A DNA stretch of 6,722 bases. Origin: Thiomargarita sp. (GTDB lineage Bacteria > Pseudomonadota > Gammaproteobacteria > Beggiatoales > Beggiatoaceae). The translations under genes and the position numbers were made by a program. This document shows, piece by piece, positions 4,588-6,722 of this stretch (positions within the stretch are counted from its first letter, which is position 1; each line of letters starts with the position of its first letter). A model generated the notes under the pieces. The model ran no database searches and was not told the origin of the DNA. It saw only the letters and a list, made by a program, of their open reading frames with translations. The stretch lies in contig DYNO01000142.1 of the NCBI GenBank assembly GCA_020721025.1, positions 1 through 6,722 of the forward strand, given 5' to 3'.

Positions 4588-6471
4588 ATGTCAGAAAATT
4601 CTTGGATTGCTTCCGCTCGTGAATTGTATAATATTGAACATTGGGGTCATGGCTATTTTGACATCAATGACAATGGCGAAATTGTTGTCACGCCACTTCC
4701 TGACCATTCTAGCATTAATTTGTATGAATTGGCGCAAACGTTTACCGCACAAGGATTATCTTTGCCCGTATTGGTGCGTTTCTCAGATATCTTGCATCAT
4801 CGGGTCGAAAGTCTCTGTAGCGCATTTTCTCACGCTATGCAGCAGGAAGATTACCACGCCACTTATACTGCGGTGTATCCTATCAAGGTGAATCAGCAAC
4901 ATCATGTTGTGAAAGAAATTTTGAAATCTGGACAGGGACGGGTGGGTTTAGAAGCGGGCAGTAAACCGGAATTGATGGCAGTGCTCGCGCTGGCACCGGC
5001 GGAAGGTGGAATTGTAGTTTGTAACGGTTATAAAGATAGAGAATACGTGCGTTTAGCCTTGATTGGGCAACAAATTGGCTTGCATCCCTTTTTGGTCATC
5101 GAAAAAGCCTCAGAAGTGCAACTTATCATCGAAGAATCTCAAAAATTAGGCGTTATTCCCAGACTGGGTGTGCGGGTGCGTTTGGCTTCTATTGGGGCGG
5201 GAAAATGGCAAAATACCGGTGGCGAAAAAGCCAAATTTGGATTGTCGGCAACCCAAGTGCTTGATGTATTGCAATTAATTAAGAATGCTGGATTGATTGA
5301 GTCCGTACAATTGATGCACTTTCACATGGGTTCGCAAGTCGCTAATATCCGTGATGTGCAACAGGCTTTGCGGGAAGCAGCGAGATATTACGCCGAGTTA
5401 CGGGCGGTGGGCGCGCCGATTCAGACGGTTGATGTGGGCGGCGGTTTGGGGATTGATTATGAGGGAACTCGGTCGCGCAGTGCTTGTTCCATCAATTACA
5501 GTATGGAAGAATATGCGAATAATGTCGTGCATGAATTGGCGGAAATTTGTGCAACCTACCATTTACCCCATCCGAATATTATTACTGAATCCGGACGGGC
5601 GATGACGGCGCATCATGCTGTTTTGGTGACGAATATTACCGATGTCGAACATGCCCCTCGTCAACAACCCAGCGTGCCGGCGGCGGAAGCTCCCAATATT
5701 TTGCGTCATCTGTGGCACAGTTTACAGCATTTAAATCAACGGTCTGCGTTGGAAACTTATCATAATGCGGCTTATTGGTTGGGGGAAGCGCACAGCATGT
5801 TCACGCATGGTTTATTGAATTTGAATCAACGGGCGCAGGCAGAGCAATTGTATTATGCTATCGGTTGGAAAGTGCGCGAACTGCTTGAAAATAGTCAGGT
5901 TCGTGCCCATCGTGACGTGGTGGATGAATTGGATGAGAAATTGGCGGATAAGTATTTTTGTAATTTTTCATTGTTTCAATCCGTGCCAGATTCATGGGCA
6001 ATTGATCAAATTTTCCCCATCATTCCCTTGCAACGTTTGAATGAACCATTGAATCGTCGCGCCACTTTGCAGGATTTAACGTGTGATTCGGATGGACGTT
6101 TTGACAATTACGTCGATAGTTCTGGGATAGAGACCAGTTTATCCGTGCATGAACTTCGGGATAACGAGCCGTATTTATTGGGAATTTTTTTAGTGGGGGC
6201 GTATCAGGAAATTTTGGGCGATATGCACAATTTATTCGGTGACACGTATTCGGTCAATGTCCATCTCAATGCGGACGGGAGTTATGAATTGCTCGATCCG
6301 GTGGAAGGGGACACGGTAGAAACCATGTTGCGTTATGTGCATCTTGACCCTAGTATGTTGCGTAATACTTATCGCAAACGTTTGCAAGCCGCACCGTTGA
6401 CCGCTGAACAACGCCAAATTTATCTGCGTGAGTTGGAGTCTGGATTGATGGGTTATACTTATTTGGAATAA
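4588..6471 (+). CDS. speA: Biosynthetic arginine decarboxylase
   Basis: SpeA converts arginine to agmatine and CO2 using pyridoxal phosphate, the first step of the agmatine route to putrescine. Numbered from the chosen start, the PLP lysine is K100 in YPIKVNQ. GLEAGSKPELMAVLA, VCNGYKDREY, HFHMGSQVANIRD and the glycine-rich VDVGGGLGIDYEGTRS follow, as in E. coli SpeA. The catalytic cysteine is C499 in TCDSDG, and the protein ends GLMGYTYLE, like the family. At 627 residues it is close to E. coli's 658 and looks intact. The start is uncertain: MSENSWIASARELYNIEHWG (ATG 4588) fits the family N-terminus, while an in-frame ATG at 4534 adds 18 residues without family character. Neither has a Shine-Dalgarno. 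The gene is divergent from the ATPase gene and alone on its strand; agmatinase or agmatine deiminase genes are not in view. Cytoplasmic. Confidence 0.96.
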   Translation: MSENSWIASARELYNIEHWGHGYFDINDNGEIVVTPLPDHSSINLYELAQTFTAQGLSLPVLVRFSDILHHRVESLCSAFSHAMQQEDYHATYTAVYPIKVNQQHHVVKEILKSGQGRVGLEAGSKPELMAVLALAPAEGGIVVCNGYKDREYVRLALIGQQIGLHPFLVIEKASEVQLIIEESQKLGVIPRLGVRVRLASIGAGKWQNTGGEKAKFGLSATQVLDVLQLIKNAGLIESVQLMHFHMGSQVANIRDVQQALREAARYYAELRAVGAPIQTVDVGGGLGIDYEGTRSRSACSINYSMEEYANNVVHELAEICATYHLPHPNIITESGRAMTAHHAVLVTNITDVEHAPRQQPSVPAAEAPNILRHLWHSLQHLNQRSALETYHNAAYWLGEAHSMFTHGLLNLNQRAQAEQLYYAIGWKVRELLENSQVRAHRDVVDELDEKLADKYFCNFSLFQSVPDSWAIDQIFPIIPLQRLNEPLNRRATLQDLTCDSDGRFDNYVDSSGIETSLSVHELRDNEPYLLGIFLVGAYQEILGDMHNLFGDTYSVNVHLNADGSYELLDPVEGDTVETMLRYVHLDPSMLRNTYRKRLQAAPLTAEQRQIYLRELESGLMGYTYLE

Positions 6472-6515
6472 AATTGAAAACAATCGTTTAACCCAGTGAA
6501 TCGTTTTTTATCACG

Positions 6516-6530
6516 TTTCTGTCTGAATCA
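6516..6530 (+). repeat. 15-bp copy of the inverted-repeat terminus
   Basis: TTTCTGTCTGAATCA is identical to the minus-strand reading of positions 713-727, the outer end of the 134-bp inverted repeat. No partner arm follows; instead the 22-bp array begins on the next base. It may be a remnant of an element end into which, or next to which, the array grew. A 15-bp exact match in 6.7 kb is unlikely by chance, although the region is AT-leaning. Confidence 0.5.
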
Positions 6531-6722
6531 TGGTTGTGGCTTGATCACTAAATGGTTGCGGCTTGATCATGGCATGGTTGTGGCTTGATCACTAAATGGT
6601 TGTGACTTGATCATGGCATGGTCGCGGCTTGATCCCTAAAGGGTTGCGGCTTGATCCCTAAAGGGTTGCGGCTTGATCCCTAAAGGGTTGCGGCTTGATC
6701 CCTAAAGGGTCGCGGCTTGATC
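6531..6722 (+). repeat. 22-bp tandem repeat array, 8.7 units, open at window end
   Basis: Eight full units and one partial unit of exactly 22 bp run to the window edge. Each unit has a near-constant 16-base core, TGGTTGTGGCTTGATC or GGGTTGCGGCTTGATC, and six variable bases: ACTAAA, ATGGCA or CCTAAA. Units 1 and 3 are identical; units 2 and 4 share ATGGCA, so the first four form a 44-bp higher-order pattern. Units 5-8 all end in CCTAAA, and 6-8 are identical. Every unit carries GATC, giving nine sites at 6543, 6565 and so on to 6719, always 22 bp apart. Since 22 is not a multiple of 3 and the units contain TGA and TAA, the array is not coding. There are no unique spacers, so it is not a CRISPR. 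It begins 59 bp after speA. Confidence 0.93.

Noticed and set aside
6490..6510. T run (6504-6509) after speA as an intrinsic terminator
   Set aside because: The bases before it (AATCGTTTAACCCAGTGAATCG) are a direct, not inverted, arrangement; no GC-rich stem forms.
6541..6722. TTGATC in every array unit resembles an FNR half-site (TTGAT)
   Set aside because: All copies point the same way and no ATCAA partner stands four bases away, so no full FNR palindrome is formed.
6531..6722. Possible CRISPR array
   Set aside because: The units are contiguous and nearly identical throughout; there are no unique spacers of the 30-40 bp kind and no cas genes nearby.

Overview
The window most resembles a chromosomal segment of a gammaproteobacterium. 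Composition is AT-leaning, SpeA is of the enterobacterial/gammaproteobacterial type, and an ExeA/MshM-like ATPase carries a SPOR tail. The clutter of toxin-antitoxin remnants, TPR repeats and short inverted-repeat elements is what I associate with Thiotrichales-type sulfur bacteria (Beggiatoa/Thioploca relatives). That placement is an inference from style, not a proven assignment.

Layout: positions 1-134 hold nothing I can name. Positions 135-900 are a graveyard of small accessory genes on the minus strand. It contains a two-TPR ORF whose true 5' end appears to lie in another reading frame behind a good ribosome binding site, a 134-bp imperfect inverted repeat, a VapC/PIN toxin truncated to 30 codons exactly at that repeat, and the tail of its antitoxin (4-nt overlap with the toxin). 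Positions 919-2845 are a two-gene minus-strand operon: hcp (short-form hybrid cluster protein) followed after 4 nt by an HPP-family membrane protein. Ahead of hcp is a near-palindromic FNR/DNR-type site placed at -41.5 from a predicted start site, which suggests anaerobic or nitrogen-oxide control. Positions 3037-4353 encode a membrane-anchored AAA ATPase with a periplasmic SPOR-like domain, with its own strong sigma70-type promoter. Positions 4588-6471 encode biosynthetic arginine decarboxylase (speA), divergent from the ATPase gene. Positions 6531-6722 are a 22-bp tandem array that runs off the window edge.

Functionally, hcp and the HPP gene probably form a nitrogen-oxide/nitrite stress module: Hcp reduces NO or hydroxylamine, and the HPP protein is a candidate transporter. 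speA starts polyamine synthesis from arginine (agmatine, then putrescine) and has no pathway partner in view. The ATPase is probably an envelope or secretion-assembly factor. I see no rRNA, tRNA, CRISPR array or intact transposase.
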